This document shows, one piece after another, positions 56,733-64,000 of a stretch of DNA of 64,000 nucleotides. This DNA is from Saccharibacter sp. 17.LH.SD (GTDB taxonomy: Bacteria > Pseudomonadota > Alphaproteobacteria > Acetobacterales > Acetobacteraceae). The notes under the pieces were generated by a model, which was not told where the DNA came from, did not search any database, and saw nothing but the letters and a program-made list of their open reading frames with translations. Numbering within the stretch: position 1 is the stretch's first letter; each line of letters opens with the position of its first letter. Where the stretch lies: the NCBI RefSeq assembly GCF_009834805.1, contig NZ_WVHO01000009.1:643445-707444 (forward strand). The letters run 5' to 3'. The position numbers were made by a program, and so were the translations under genes.

Positions 56733-57485
56733 ATGAGTGCAGGAACTGTCGCATTAGTATTTGTGACAATCGCAAGCTTACCCACGAGCACGGGTACGCC
56801 AACGACCTATGAAAGACATATCATCCCAGCGGGTGCGAGTACAGAGCCAGTTGCTGAAGCCCCTGGGGTAAATTCAGAGGTCGCCTGGGCATTTCAGAAA
56901 ATTGTGAGGTCAAGCAATCGGTCAGGCTATCTCACGGATAATGATCTCGCTAAGGCCCCCATGAAGAACACCTTAGCAAGCTGTAATGCCTATGCTCGCC
57001 AGAAAATTCCTCTCTTTGAGGAAGCGGCGGAGCAGCAGGAAGGAACAACCATCGCAGATTACAGATGTTTATATATTCCTGCTGGTTATAAGCTCATTGA
57101 TTATTCAAGACCTTACGACATGAGCAATATTAGGCACATCGTTCCGTTGAATCCTTACCGGATGGAAAAGATACCTGAAGCCCCCGTAGAGCCGCCACAT
57201 ACTGGGCCTGAATGCCTCTATGTAAGGCCACAATATCCCCAAGACGCCCAAGAAGAAGACAGAGAAGGAAGAGTGGACGCTTATTGTGATAGCGTCAAAG
57301 GTCCTGATAACTATTATTACCCTAAAAACTGTCAAATTGTGAAAGAAAAAGGGGGGAAAGACTTTGGCCCCATGGCACTTGAGTTCTGGCAAGATGGAGG
57401 AGGCTGTAGCGCTAAGTTGCCGCCCCCAGCACCGGTTCCTGGTAAATATGTTTATTATGTTGATTACATATTGAGCTACAACTAA
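56733..57485 (+). CDS. cargo protein in the baseplate operon, unknown
   Basis: 250 residues, read against the tail genes. An N-terminal hydrophobic stretch (GTVALVFVTIASLPTSTG) could be a weak signal; the middle has NAYARQKIPLFEEAAEQQE, and a Pro- and Tyr-rich end (PPPAPVPGKYVYYVDYIL) follows. Six cysteines may make disulfides. Unknown family; it has its own terminator. Confidence 0.6.
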   Translation: MSAGTVALVFVTIASLPTSTGTPTTYERHIIPAGASTEPVAEAPGVNSEVAWAFQKIVRSSNRSGYLTDNDLAKAPMKNTLASCNAYARQKIPLFEEAAEQQEGTTIADYRCLYIPAGYKLIDYSRPYDMSNIRHIVPLNPYRMEKIPEAPVEPPHTGPECLYVRPQYPQDAQEEDREGRVDAYCDSVKGPDNYYYPKNCQIVKEKGGKDFGPMALEFWQDGGGCSAKLPPPAPVPGKYVYYVDYILSYN

Positions 57486-57488
57486 AGC

Positions 57489-57515
57489 GGAACCGCCCCT
57501 TCTGGGGGCGGCTCC
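57489..57515 (+). terminator. hairpin after the plus-strand cargo gene
   Basis: GGAACCGCCCC, short loop, GGGGCGGCTCC, then CTTTAT. It lies 4 bases past the stop of the 56733 gene. Confidence 0.65.
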
Positions 57516-57524
57516 TTTATAGGG

Positions 57525-57731
57525 TTAGGCAGCTTGTTTCTCGTGGAGATAAAGCTTCATATTCACCTTGTCTATCGTGTTGGCGACCTCCTCAAAGTGA
57601 GGGATAAGCCACTTGATCGAACCGCCCAACGGTGTTGCGCCATCGCCCGCCATCAGATTGAGGATTTGCGTGAGGTCCTGAAGGTCCATCATCGCTTTAT
57701 TGAGCATCTTTTCCGTCTCTGCCTGGGTCAT
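57525..57731 (-). CDS. small prophage protein, unknown
   Basis: 68 residues, helical, with MTQAETEKMLNKAMMDLQDL and IPHFEEVANTIDKVNM. Its start overlaps the stop of the gene upstream by 4 bases. No family recognised. Confidence 0.55.
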   Translation of the reverse strand: MTQAETEKMLNKAMMDLQDLTQILNLMAGDGATPLGGSIKWLIPHFEEVANTIDKVNMKLYLHEKQAA

Positions 57732-57970
57732 GCTGCGGCTCCTTTTTCCCCTTGATAAAGAAGATGAGCCAGTTTTTTCATTCCCTGCGAGGTAATGCGG
57801 ACTTGCTCACGGATAACCTCAGAACCATCAGGCTTATGCTCAGCATTCACCTTATGTTCTAAATCACCCACATTGCAGCGCGTGTTACTGAAGAAGAAAC
57901 GCAGCGTATTGATGCTTGGGCTGCTGAGCATGGCATCAATCGTGCCGAAGCGATCCGCCGCTTGATTCAA
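57728..57970 (-). CDS. small prophage protein with antirepressor-like end
   Basis: 80 residues from TTG 57970. The end VREQVRITSQGMKKLAHLL-like (IREQVRITSQGMKKLAHLL) resembles the C-terminus of KilAC/antirepressor proteins, with SPSINTLRFFFSN before it. It may be a fragment. First gene of a two-gene unit. Confidence 0.5.
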   Translation of the reverse strand: MNQAADRFGTIDAMLSSPSINTLRFFFSNTRCNVGDLEHKVNAEHKPDGSEVIREQVRITSQGMKKLAHLLYQGEKGAAA

Positions 57971-57995
57971 AAAGGCCTGGAAGCTGAGGAGCCGG

Positions 57996-58021
57996 TCACA
58001 AAAAAAGCGCCCTAAGGCGCT
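57996..58021 (-). terminator. terminator of the ATPase-nuclease gene
   Basis: On the minus strand AGCGCC-TTAG-GGCGCT followed by TTTTTTGTG, about 55 bases beyond the stop of the gene at 58075. It isolates this gene from the next unit. Confidence 0.75.
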
Positions 58022-58074
58022 GTTGTTTTGAATAGAGAGAAGCTACCCCTTCTTTTGGGCGGTCTTTCTTATAA

Positions 58075-60294
58075 TTAAACGACGCCTTTATCGATAGAGG
58101 TAGAGAGGCCTAGCTTATCGCGATAAATTTTTATGCGCTTTTCAGCTTTATCAATAACATCATCATATAAAAGTATTTCTTGATATAGAGAGCCAAGATT
58201 TGCTTGTGTTCTTGAATCTTTTAATGCGGCCGAACGGAAGAACCCATTCCCCGTTGGGAAGGGTGTAAAAACACTCCCATCAATTGAATCTGGATTAATA
58301 GTATCTCCAATGAGATAGGCATAGAACTTCTTTAACTTTCCTTGTGAGTGGGAAGCAAGGGCAAGAGCATAAAAATAAAGTTCTTGTTGATGGTCATCTA
58401 ACGAAACTCCTGGGGCTTTCAGCTCGATGATGATGACTGAACCTTCGTCGCTAAATATAGCGATATCAGGCCGTTTATATTTATTAGCCTCAGCACGATT
58501 TTTTAAGATCAGCCTAGAATCATTATCTAAATTTGAATTAAATAAATTATCCCTACCTTTCCACTTTATTTTCGATAGTGGCAAGTCAGATGATATGTAG
58601 TCGAAGTATAAATATTCTTCTCCGAGTATCCATATGTCATGATTTTTTTCTTTAAGACTATCTGTTCTCATAGGGAAAAGAATATTATGAATAAATGCCT
58701 CATCATTCCGTCTTGTTCCATTGTTCTGTAAATTTAGCTCTCGGTTGCAAACTTGTCTAAGAACATCAATGATCGTGCTACGCCATACGACAAGTTGTGT
58801 TAAGCTAACAATATCAAGAGTCTTTAAAGAAGACGTTTGTTTCCACGATAAATGTTCGAGTTTTTCTCTAAAATTAGCATCATTTGGAGAGAGTTTTTTT
58901 ATCTCTTCTTTTAGGGAAAGTATCTCTTCGGTATTTTTAATGTTTTGTTCTTGATATTTTTTTAGAACACGAGTTGCCAGGGTTCCTGCGGTATCTCCTG
59001 TACGAATATGAATTTTTACATCATCAATCATCTGTTTACTAATAGAGTATGATTGGTTTATTTCTTTAAGGACGTCATCTCTATTCCAATCTGCAGAAGA
59101 TATTTTTTTATATATTATATCATCTACATTATCATAAATACCGTTATAAGATATATTTCCTGTCATAAACATATCTTCGTTTGGTATATCTTCAGGAATA
59201 TTAATAAAATCGTCTCTTTGCACATTAACATGCGCATCTAGATACGGACTTTCGATTAAAATAATATGATAAAATCCATCTTGTGGCTGTGTTTGTTCTT
59301 TCTTTGTACGAAGATACCTTGTTGTAATATTTTTCACGGGAGATGATTTAGCACAGAACGCAATAATATTTTGGGGTAGATTATATGTTTTAGCATCTAA
59401 GCGATAATGAGAAATTTGGAAAGCCTGATAATTTCCGGGAAGGGGTTGTCCTGTTCTAGGATCGAGCTCTTGAATTGAAATTGATTCTTCATCTGCTAAT
59501 GCAGGTAAATCATTATGATTTATCTCTTCTTTCGTAAAAGAAGCGTTCTCTTTGCATATAATGTCAATGGAAAAATTTCCTATTTTCTCTTTGAGAGTAA
59601 TCAATCTTTGGATTTGAGAAATAAGTATTTCATTTTTTAGTTGTAGAGCAGAGAATTTTTCTTTGAGGGTAGTTCCCTGATAGAGACGTTCCCGCGCTGC
59701 TTTCCTTAAACCATCCATAGAAATAAGGGTTCCTACCTTCACTGGGGGAGATAGGTGGATTTTTGTGAAACTCTCTCTTTTTATGAGCTTTTCTGGATGA
59801 TTATAAAGCATTTCTACCTCGAATGCTTCATTGGCGTCTTGATAAACGCTCTTTACAGATACTTGAGAGAAATAATGGAAGAATTGCATTCTTCCCGCTC
59901 CTCTGCACTGCCCAATACCTGTTATGTTCAAGTCGTCTTTATACGAGGTGTCTTTTGTTAAGAAAGCATCAAGTTGGTCTGGCCCAAAGCCACATCCATT
60001 ATCCTGACATGATATCTTCGCAGTAAGGGATTTATCATCTATTGACAAATCGTCATTGTAAAAATCTACCTCAAGAATAATTTTCATATCCAGGGGTGAG
60101 GTAGAAAAATTCTCCCTGATTAAGAAGGCATCAATAGCATTGGAAACCAACTCTTCAAACACAACATAGGGGTTGGAGCTTAGCCTGGTGTTTTTCAAGC
60201 CTCCTCTAATATCGAGAACCATTTTCGTGCTCGCCCTTGTTACGTTCATGGGGTGACTGTCCTGAGGTGTACGAGGGTTCATTGGAATATTCAA
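58075..60294 (-). CDS. GHKL ATPase fused to PD-(D/E)XK nuclease-like domain, candidate defence protein
   Basis: 739 residues. The N-terminus is a Bergerat-fold ATPase: N-box EELVSNAIDAFL, G1 CQDNGCGFG, G2 TGIGQCRGAGRMQ, as in HSP90/MutL-type proteins. A middle section follows, with a coiled segment (about residues 440-510). The C-terminus has KRPDIAIF...VIIIELKAPG (D...ExK) and DDHQQELYFYALALAS (QxxxY), a PD-(D/E)XK nuclease pattern. It is markedly AT-rich, lies inside the phage baseplate operon, and has its own terminator. A phage-defence role is inference from domains and setting; I know no named system with this exact single-gene build. ATG 60294 is the likely start; an ATG at 60249 is also possible. 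Confidence 0.72.
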   Translation of the reverse strand: MNIPMNPRTPQDSHPMNVTRASTKMVLDIRGGLKNTRLSSNPYVVFEELVSNAIDAFLIRENFSTSPLDMKIILEVDFYNDDLSIDDKSLTAKISCQDNGCGFGPDQLDAFLTKDTSYKDDLNITGIGQCRGAGRMQFFHYFSQVSVKSVYQDANEAFEVEMLYNHPEKLIKRESFTKIHLSPPVKVGTLISMDGLRKAARERLYQGTTLKEKFSALQLKNEILISQIQRLITLKEKIGNFSIDIICKENASFTKEEINHNDLPALADEESISIQELDPRTGQPLPGNYQAFQISHYRLDAKTYNLPQNIIAFCAKSSPVKNITTRYLRTKKEQTQPQDGFYHIILIESPYLDAHVNVQRDDFINIPEDIPNEDMFMTGNISYNGIYDNVDDIIYKKISSADWNRDDVLKEINQSYSISKQMIDDVKIHIRTGDTAGTLATRVLKKYQEQNIKNTEEILSLKEEIKKLSPNDANFREKLEHLSWKQTSSLKTLDIVSLTQLVVWRSTIIDVLRQVCNRELNLQNNGTRRNDEAFIHNILFPMRTDSLKEKNHDIWILGEEYLYFDYISSDLPLSKIKWKGRDNLFNSNLDNDSRLILKNRAEANKYKRPDIAIFSDEGSVIIIELKAPGVSLDDHQQELYFYALALASHSQGKLKKFYAYLIGDTINPDSIDGSVFTPFPTGNGFFRSAALKDSRTQANLGSLYQEILLYDDVIDKAEKRIKIYRDKLGLSTSIDKGVV

Positions 60295-60387
60295 TTCCCA
60301 TGTCAGTCGATGGTCTCAATTTAATTCAAAAAAGCATTCGAGACAGATCAGTAGAAGGAGAGCTTCCTTTGCTCATGATGGCTTCTC

Positions 60388-60663
60388 CTACACCGTCACC
60401 TCAAAGACCTGATTAGCTTCGCGATAGATCAGAGAAGAGCTTGAGATGGAGCGGATCAGGTTAATGTCATAACCCACGGGGGAAGCGATAAGGGGGGCGT
60501 AGAGCAGGGTGGTGCCGGTGCTGTCTTGGATGTTCATATACCAGCGCTCGCCTGCGGCATTCCAATAAAAAGACAAGCTCCGCAACCCTTCCGCAAAGCT
60601 GGTTTGAAATTGGAAGGGTGGGAGGCTTTGCGGGTCGGGTTGGAAGGTAAAAAGATCAGCCAT
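60388..60663 (-). CDS. phage baseplate plug-like protein
   Basis: 91 residues with SFYWNAAGERWYMNIQDSTG, the typical small beta-rich plug family (DUF6983-like) found between tail and hub genes. It overlaps the upstream gene by 8 bases. Position fits. Confidence 0.7.
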   Translation of the reverse strand: MADLFTFQPDPQSLPPFQFQTSFAEGLRSLSFYWNAAGERWYMNIQDSTGTTLLYAPLIASPVGYDINLIRSISSSSLIYREANQVFEVTV

Positions 60664-61354
60664 TAAAGAGTCCTATCCCATTAAAAACACTTTCCAGCGG
60701 GTTCCCACTCCCCACAAAGCCTAGGCCGGGCATGCCGCCGCTGAGTTTCTTCATTAGCGTACTTTGCTTTTGGACATTTTCGCTTTTCTGGGTGAGCGGG
60801 CGGGTGAAGTCGAATTGGAATTGACTAGCCGCCGCTGCGGTTGGGTTGGGGGTTGTGTCCGAGACGCGGGTCAGGAGCATACCGGTATAGACCTGCCCCG
60901 GTGTGATCACGATATAGGCACCGCCAAGCTGGGCGTGTTTGTTCAAAATCACTTGCAGCGATTGCAATGTGGCCAGCTTGGTCGCCATTGCTCCCGCGCC
61001 AGAAGGCGGACAAATCATCTGCATGGAGAGGGTGAGCGGGTTGACCACCATCGCATTCGCCGCCACGGACTGGTTGGCGTAAGGATATTCGGCGATGCTG
61101 TTATCGACGAGGGTTGCACCACTCATAGGCGACCAATGGCACCACATGGAATCCAGGTCATAGCCTTCCAGCTTGCCGCTGATTCCCCCGGCGACCAACC
61201 CATTGAGCAGGGCGACGGCTTGGGTATAGACGATGATTGGCACCGCCCCGCCCATCTTTTCAGCCACGCCTCCGGTGAGGATCAGCGGGCTGATTTGATA
61301 GCCGAGCTTAAACGTGGTGCGCCCAACGTTATCAAGAATGCTTGAGAGGCTCAT
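60656..61354 (-). CDS. phage tail tube/baseplate connector, Dit-like candidate
   Basis: 232 residues, beta-rich, with TFKLGYQISPLILTGG, AVALLNGLVAGG and a Q-rich end (FQFDFTRPLTQKSENVQKQS). It lies right after the tape measure gene (4-base overlap) where distal-tail or baseplate initiators are found. Family call is uncertain. Confidence 0.6.
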   Translation of the reverse strand: MSLSSILDNVGRTTFKLGYQISPLILTGGVAEKMGGAVPIIVYTQAVALLNGLVAGGISGKLEGYDLDSMWCHWSPMSGATLVDNSIAEYPYANQSVAANAMVVNPLTLSMQMICPPSGAGAMATKLATLQSLQVILNKHAQLGGAYIVITPGQVYTGMLLTRVSDTTPNPTAAAASQFQFDFTRPLTQKSENVQKQSTLMKKLSGGMPGLGFVGSGNPLESVFNGIGLFNG

Positions 61355-63342
61355 GCGACTGCTCCGGTGGAGTTTTGACGGGATGAGACGGACACACTCA
61401 TACCGGTACGATTATCAATCCGAACGACATGATGCGTTCTGATATTATTCGTCACGTGCGCGATATAATCCCGCGTTTCTTTATGCAGATAATCCCGCCA
61501 ATGATCGCCGTTTCTCCTGATGTCGTCATCAAGATTGCCGCGGCCCCAATTATAGGCGGCTTCTGTTTTTTCTAGATCCCCGTGATAATGCTTACGTAAG
61601 GATTTCAATTCGGCCATCCCGGCATTCCATGACTGCCAGGCATCAAAAGGATTTGTGACGCCATGCGCACGGGCGGTCGCGTCTATAAGCTGCATTAACC
61701 CTTTTGCGCGGCCATAGCGGGTCATCGGGCCAATAGCGTTCGAGTTCCCGCCACTTTCCTGCATAGCAACAGCGCCGGCGAGGAGATCATCAGAGATGTT
61801 CTCTTGCTGTCCCTGGCCATTATCGTTCTGCTCTGATCCCGTGAGGGAGGGAGGCGGGGGAGCATCATAACGGGTTTGGGTCAGTGTTGTGGGAGAAGGA
61901 GAATTCCCTCCACCTCCATTGGTCGCGTTGTTCTGTTGCTTTTGGTCTGCATGAGAGGCTTTTGAGGATGAGCAACAACATGTGGGAGGGCGTGGGGGGC
62001 AGAGGCATTCATGAAGCTTCTTCATATCATCTGTCGACCATGACCCCGTACTGTCTTGGTAATGGGCGTTAAGTTGTTTCTGCTCTTTCCCTGGCTGGTC
62101 ATCCTTTTTAGACGGCGGGTCATCATCGCCTGTAAAAAAGGACCAAAGCTTACTAAATAAGCCACTTTTATACGCGGCATAGGCGGCGGCCCCGACCCCT
62201 AAAGCAGCGAGAACGCCGCCAATAACGGCGGTTACCGTGCCCCCCGCAAAAACAGCCCCCAAGGCAACAGGGATGAGAGAAATAAGAGTTGGGGCAAGGA
62301 GAGCCGCGCCTCCCACTGCCAGCATACCGCCCGGGCCGAGCTGATTAGCGACTTGCATCAGCTTCGTAGCAGCATCGTCCAACTTACCAGCCGCCTCGTT
62401 GGAGACCTGGCTCATGGTGCCGATCGTCTTCTCTGTCGCCAGGAAGAGGTCTTTTTGCCGTGTAGCCTGCCATACGTCACTTGTGCGCTGGGCATCATTA
62501 AATGTTTTTAGAGTGCTGTCCGGAAGCTTTAATCTTGTTTCATTCCGTTTTTCACTCTCAAGAAGAGTGGATCGTTCTTGAGCTTGAAGACGTGGGAAAT
62601 TGGCGGCGTCTTCTGCAAGATTGCCTAACTGCATACCATTAAGAACAGGCGTGAGATTTTTCCCGTATTTTTGAGATAATTCCGCTTCTCGGGCGAGCGC
62701 TTCACGACCAATTTCAGTGACGTTTCCGCGATTAATCGTTTCTCCTCTAACGCCTAAATTAAGAAGTTTTCCTCTTGCTTCGGGATCAGTCAGCGATTGG
62801 CTGGCCAGGGCGAGAGTATTATTGAATCCGCCGTAGGATTTGAAGGTTGATTGCCAGGCGAGCAATTGGCCCGGCGTCACTCCCGTGATGCGTGCGTTGG
62901 TCCGAATGTCACTCCCTGATTGTGTCAAGCGATGCGCCAAATTGAGCATCGACATGAGACCTTTACCGATCCCAGAGATTCCTCCCAGTAATGTTGCCTT
63001 CCCGACGGGTGAGCGGGCGAAGTTTTTGGCCTGCCCAATCATATCATTTTGATGGGTGGAGTTTTTCCGCAGCAGCAGCTCTTGCTCGCGGAGTAAGCGG
63101 TTACGTTCGCGCTCGCTTAAATTGCCCTTATCATTAGCGGCGTTAAGCTGTTGAGTGATAACGAGCAGGCGGCTTTGTGTGCTGACACGCTGCTGCCCAT
63201 CATCTTTCCCGCTTGTCAGCGTGGTCGCGCTTTGAAGGAGAGCGGCACTTTCTTTGAGGAGTTCGTTATAGTCTCGAACGCTATTGAGGTAATTTTGAAA
63301 TTCCTCATCCTCAACGCCAATCGTCCAAATGGATTCAGGCAT
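61351..63342 (-). CDS. phage tape measure protein with C-terminal lytic transglycosylase domain
   Basis: 663 residues from ATG 63342; an in-frame start at 63399 is less likely. The N-terminal half is helical with heptads; a hydrophobic region (about 360-410: ALLAPTLISLIPVALGAVFAG, AVIGGVLAALGVGAAAYAA) is typical of tape measures. The last 140 residues are an SLT-like domain (AVAMQESGGNSNAIGPMT, KGLMQLID, AAYNWGRGNLD). It sets tail length and helps cut peptidoglycan on entry. Confidence 0.85.
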   Translation of the reverse strand: MPESIWTIGVEDEEFQNYLNSVRDYNELLKESAALLQSATTLTSGKDDGQQRVSTQSRLLVITQQLNAANDKGNLSERERNRLLREQELLLRKNSTHQNDMIGQAKNFARSPVGKATLLGGISGIGKGLMSMLNLAHRLTQSGSDIRTNARITGVTPGQLLAWQSTFKSYGGFNNTLALASQSLTDPEARGKLLNLGVRGETINRGNVTEIGREALAREAELSQKYGKNLTPVLNGMQLGNLAEDAANFPRLQAQERSTLLESEKRNETRLKLPDSTLKTFNDAQRTSDVWQATRQKDLFLATEKTIGTMSQVSNEAAGKLDDAATKLMQVANQLGPGGMLAVGGAALLAPTLISLIPVALGAVFAGGTVTAVIGGVLAALGVGAAAYAAYKSGLFSKLWSFFTGDDDPPSKKDDQPGKEQKQLNAHYQDSTGSWSTDDMKKLHECLCPPRPPTCCCSSSKASHADQKQQNNATNGGGGNSPSPTTLTQTRYDAPPPPSLTGSEQNDNGQGQQENISDDLLAGAVAMQESGGNSNAIGPMTRYGRAKGLMQLIDATARAHGVTNPFDAWQSWNAGMAELKSLRKHYHGDLEKTEAAYNWGRGNLDDDIRRNGDHWRDYLHKETRDYIAHVTNNIRTHHVVRIDNRTGMSVSVSSRQNSTGAVA

Positions 63343-63613
63343 CTCCGAAAATCCTTTCTCTCTCGCTTTTGAGGCGTTCAAAGCGCTGTAGGCTGTCAAT
63401 CCAGTCCAGAGGCGCTATGTGGGCCATCCAGTCGAAGAGATCAGCGATTATGCCGCCGCCGTCTCGCCAGAAGGCGCGTTTGTTGTTGACTTCTGCAAAG
63501 AACCGGCAAATTCCGTAGCGTTCAATGAGGTCATTTCCGCACCGCGCAACACAGGCAGAAAGCGAAAAATGAAGCTTTTTCGTTGTTTGGGCAGAACCCG
63601 CGAGGCGAGCGTA
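63335..63613 (-). CDS. -1 frame extension of the tail assembly chaperone (gpGT-type)
   Basis: The -1 frame is open from 63613 to a TGA at 63335-63337 that overlaps the tape measure start (ATGCCTGA). It reads YARLAGSAQTTKK, then ERYGICRFFAEVNNKRAFW, GGGIIADLFDWMAH and LDWIDSLQRFERLKSER. It has no ATG, GTG or TTG until an ATG near 63429 (FDWMAHI), so frameshift from the upstream gene is the natural way to make it. T8 at 63613-63620 (GTT TTT TTT A) is a classic slippery site; slipping there gives about 221 residues in total. Confidence 0.6.
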   Translation of the reverse strand, partial: YARLAGSAQTTKKLHFSLSACVARCGNDLIERYGICRFFAEVNNKRAFWRDGGGIIADLFDWMAHIAPLDWIDSLQRFERLKSERERIFGDA

Positions 63614-63999
63614 AAAAAAACAAGGCCGTTGAGAACCTCGTCGAGATCATCCTCATCAATCCAGCCTTTATTGATGGCGGAGGCGAGAGGAACGGGGATA
63701 TAGCCTTCTTGTGAAGGGCGAATAAAATTGGCCGTGCGTTTAATCTCAGCAAAGAGGGCGCTCGCTTTAGACGCTTCTTGGTCACCGCTCTCTTGGTCTG
63801 CTTGCTTGAGCGCCTTTGCAGCCACGGCTGGGGCGGCCGTTACGCCAATTTCATCGCCTTCAAGCAGCGACCAAGTTTTCGCAAAAAGCCGCCAATTCAA
63901 ATCAAATACATCGCGTGAGAGTGGCGCGCTATGCACGATAGTGTCCTCACCAATGGGAAGAACAAGATTAAGCTGCGCGTTAATACGGATGTCACTCAT
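63448..63999 (-). CDS. phage tail assembly chaperone (gpG-type)
   Basis: 183 residues, complete, from ATG 63999. It lies just upstream of the tape measure gene, the usual place of the tail chaperone. N-terminal RINAQLNLVLPIGEDTIV is beta-like, and ALASAINKGWIDEDDLDEVLNGLVFF (of which WIDEDDLDEVLNGLVFF is the key part) precedes the slippery T8. The acidic helical end fits the family. An overlapping -1 frame follows. Confidence 0.65.
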   Translation of the reverse strand: MSDIRINAQLNLVLPIGEDTIVHSAPLSRDVFDLNWRLFAKTWSLLEGDEIGVTAAPAVAAKALKQADQESGDQEASKASALFAEIKRTANFIRPSQEGYIPVPLASAINKGWIDEDDLDEVLNGLVFFTLASRVLPKQRKSFIFRFLPVLRGAEMTSLNATEFAGSLQKSTTNAPSGETAAA

Positions 64000-64000
64000 C

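Overview
The window looks like a chromosome segment of an alphaproteobacterium, most likely an acetic acid bacterium (Acetobacteraceae) of roughly balanced base composition. The purL-bolA-grxD order, a hemB/yraN pair, an ELM1-type protein and many amino acid permeases fit that family. The genus cannot be fixed from sequence reading alone.

Layout. 1-10.4 kb is core: purL (5' end outside the window), bolA, monothiol glutaredoxin, then on the minus strand yraN, hemB and four tandem paralogous APC-family amino acid permeases. 10.7-13.2 kb holds a lipase-like protein and a lipoprotein. 13.5-20.3 kb is a type I restriction-modification locus (hsdM, hsdS, hsdR, metallopeptidase); hsdR is split by a one-base frameshift at an A6 run, so methylation looks intact and restriction looks off. 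20.4-26.8 kb is core again: hydrolase, glyA, DEAD-box helicase, ELM1-like protein and a large unknown protein.

26.86-34.45 kb is an island at tRNA-Val(CAC). A degraded copy of the tRNA 3' end and its flank lies at 34.37 kb, and a second, apparently intact type I system sits between. Just inside the island is the broken 3' end of a phage spanin gene, matching the living prophage at the other tRNA-Val, so an older related phage probably used this site. 34.5-36.9 kb is a graveyard of antitoxin genes (HicB-like and two HTH types), each broken by frameshift or stop. 37-43.4 kb carries adh, two DJ-1/PfpI-type proteins, an isolated GC-rich beta-propeller-like gene, a dead IS6-family element and an N-formylglutamate amidohydrolase-like gene.

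From tRNA-Val(GAC) at 43.48 kb to the window end is a contractile-tail prophage read leftward: tail chaperone with a probable programmed -1 frameshift, tape measure, baseplate proteins, spike, baseplate J, collagen-like tail fibres, endolysin and lysis cassette. The integrase and head genes would lie to the right, outside the window. The baseplate operon is interrupted at several points by cargo genes. The most notable is a 739-residue protein joining a GHKL (HSP90/MutL-type) ATPase to a PD-(D/E)XK nuclease-like end, a candidate single-gene phage-defence system. A two-domain secreted protein in this cargo shares its layout with another in the antitoxin graveyard.
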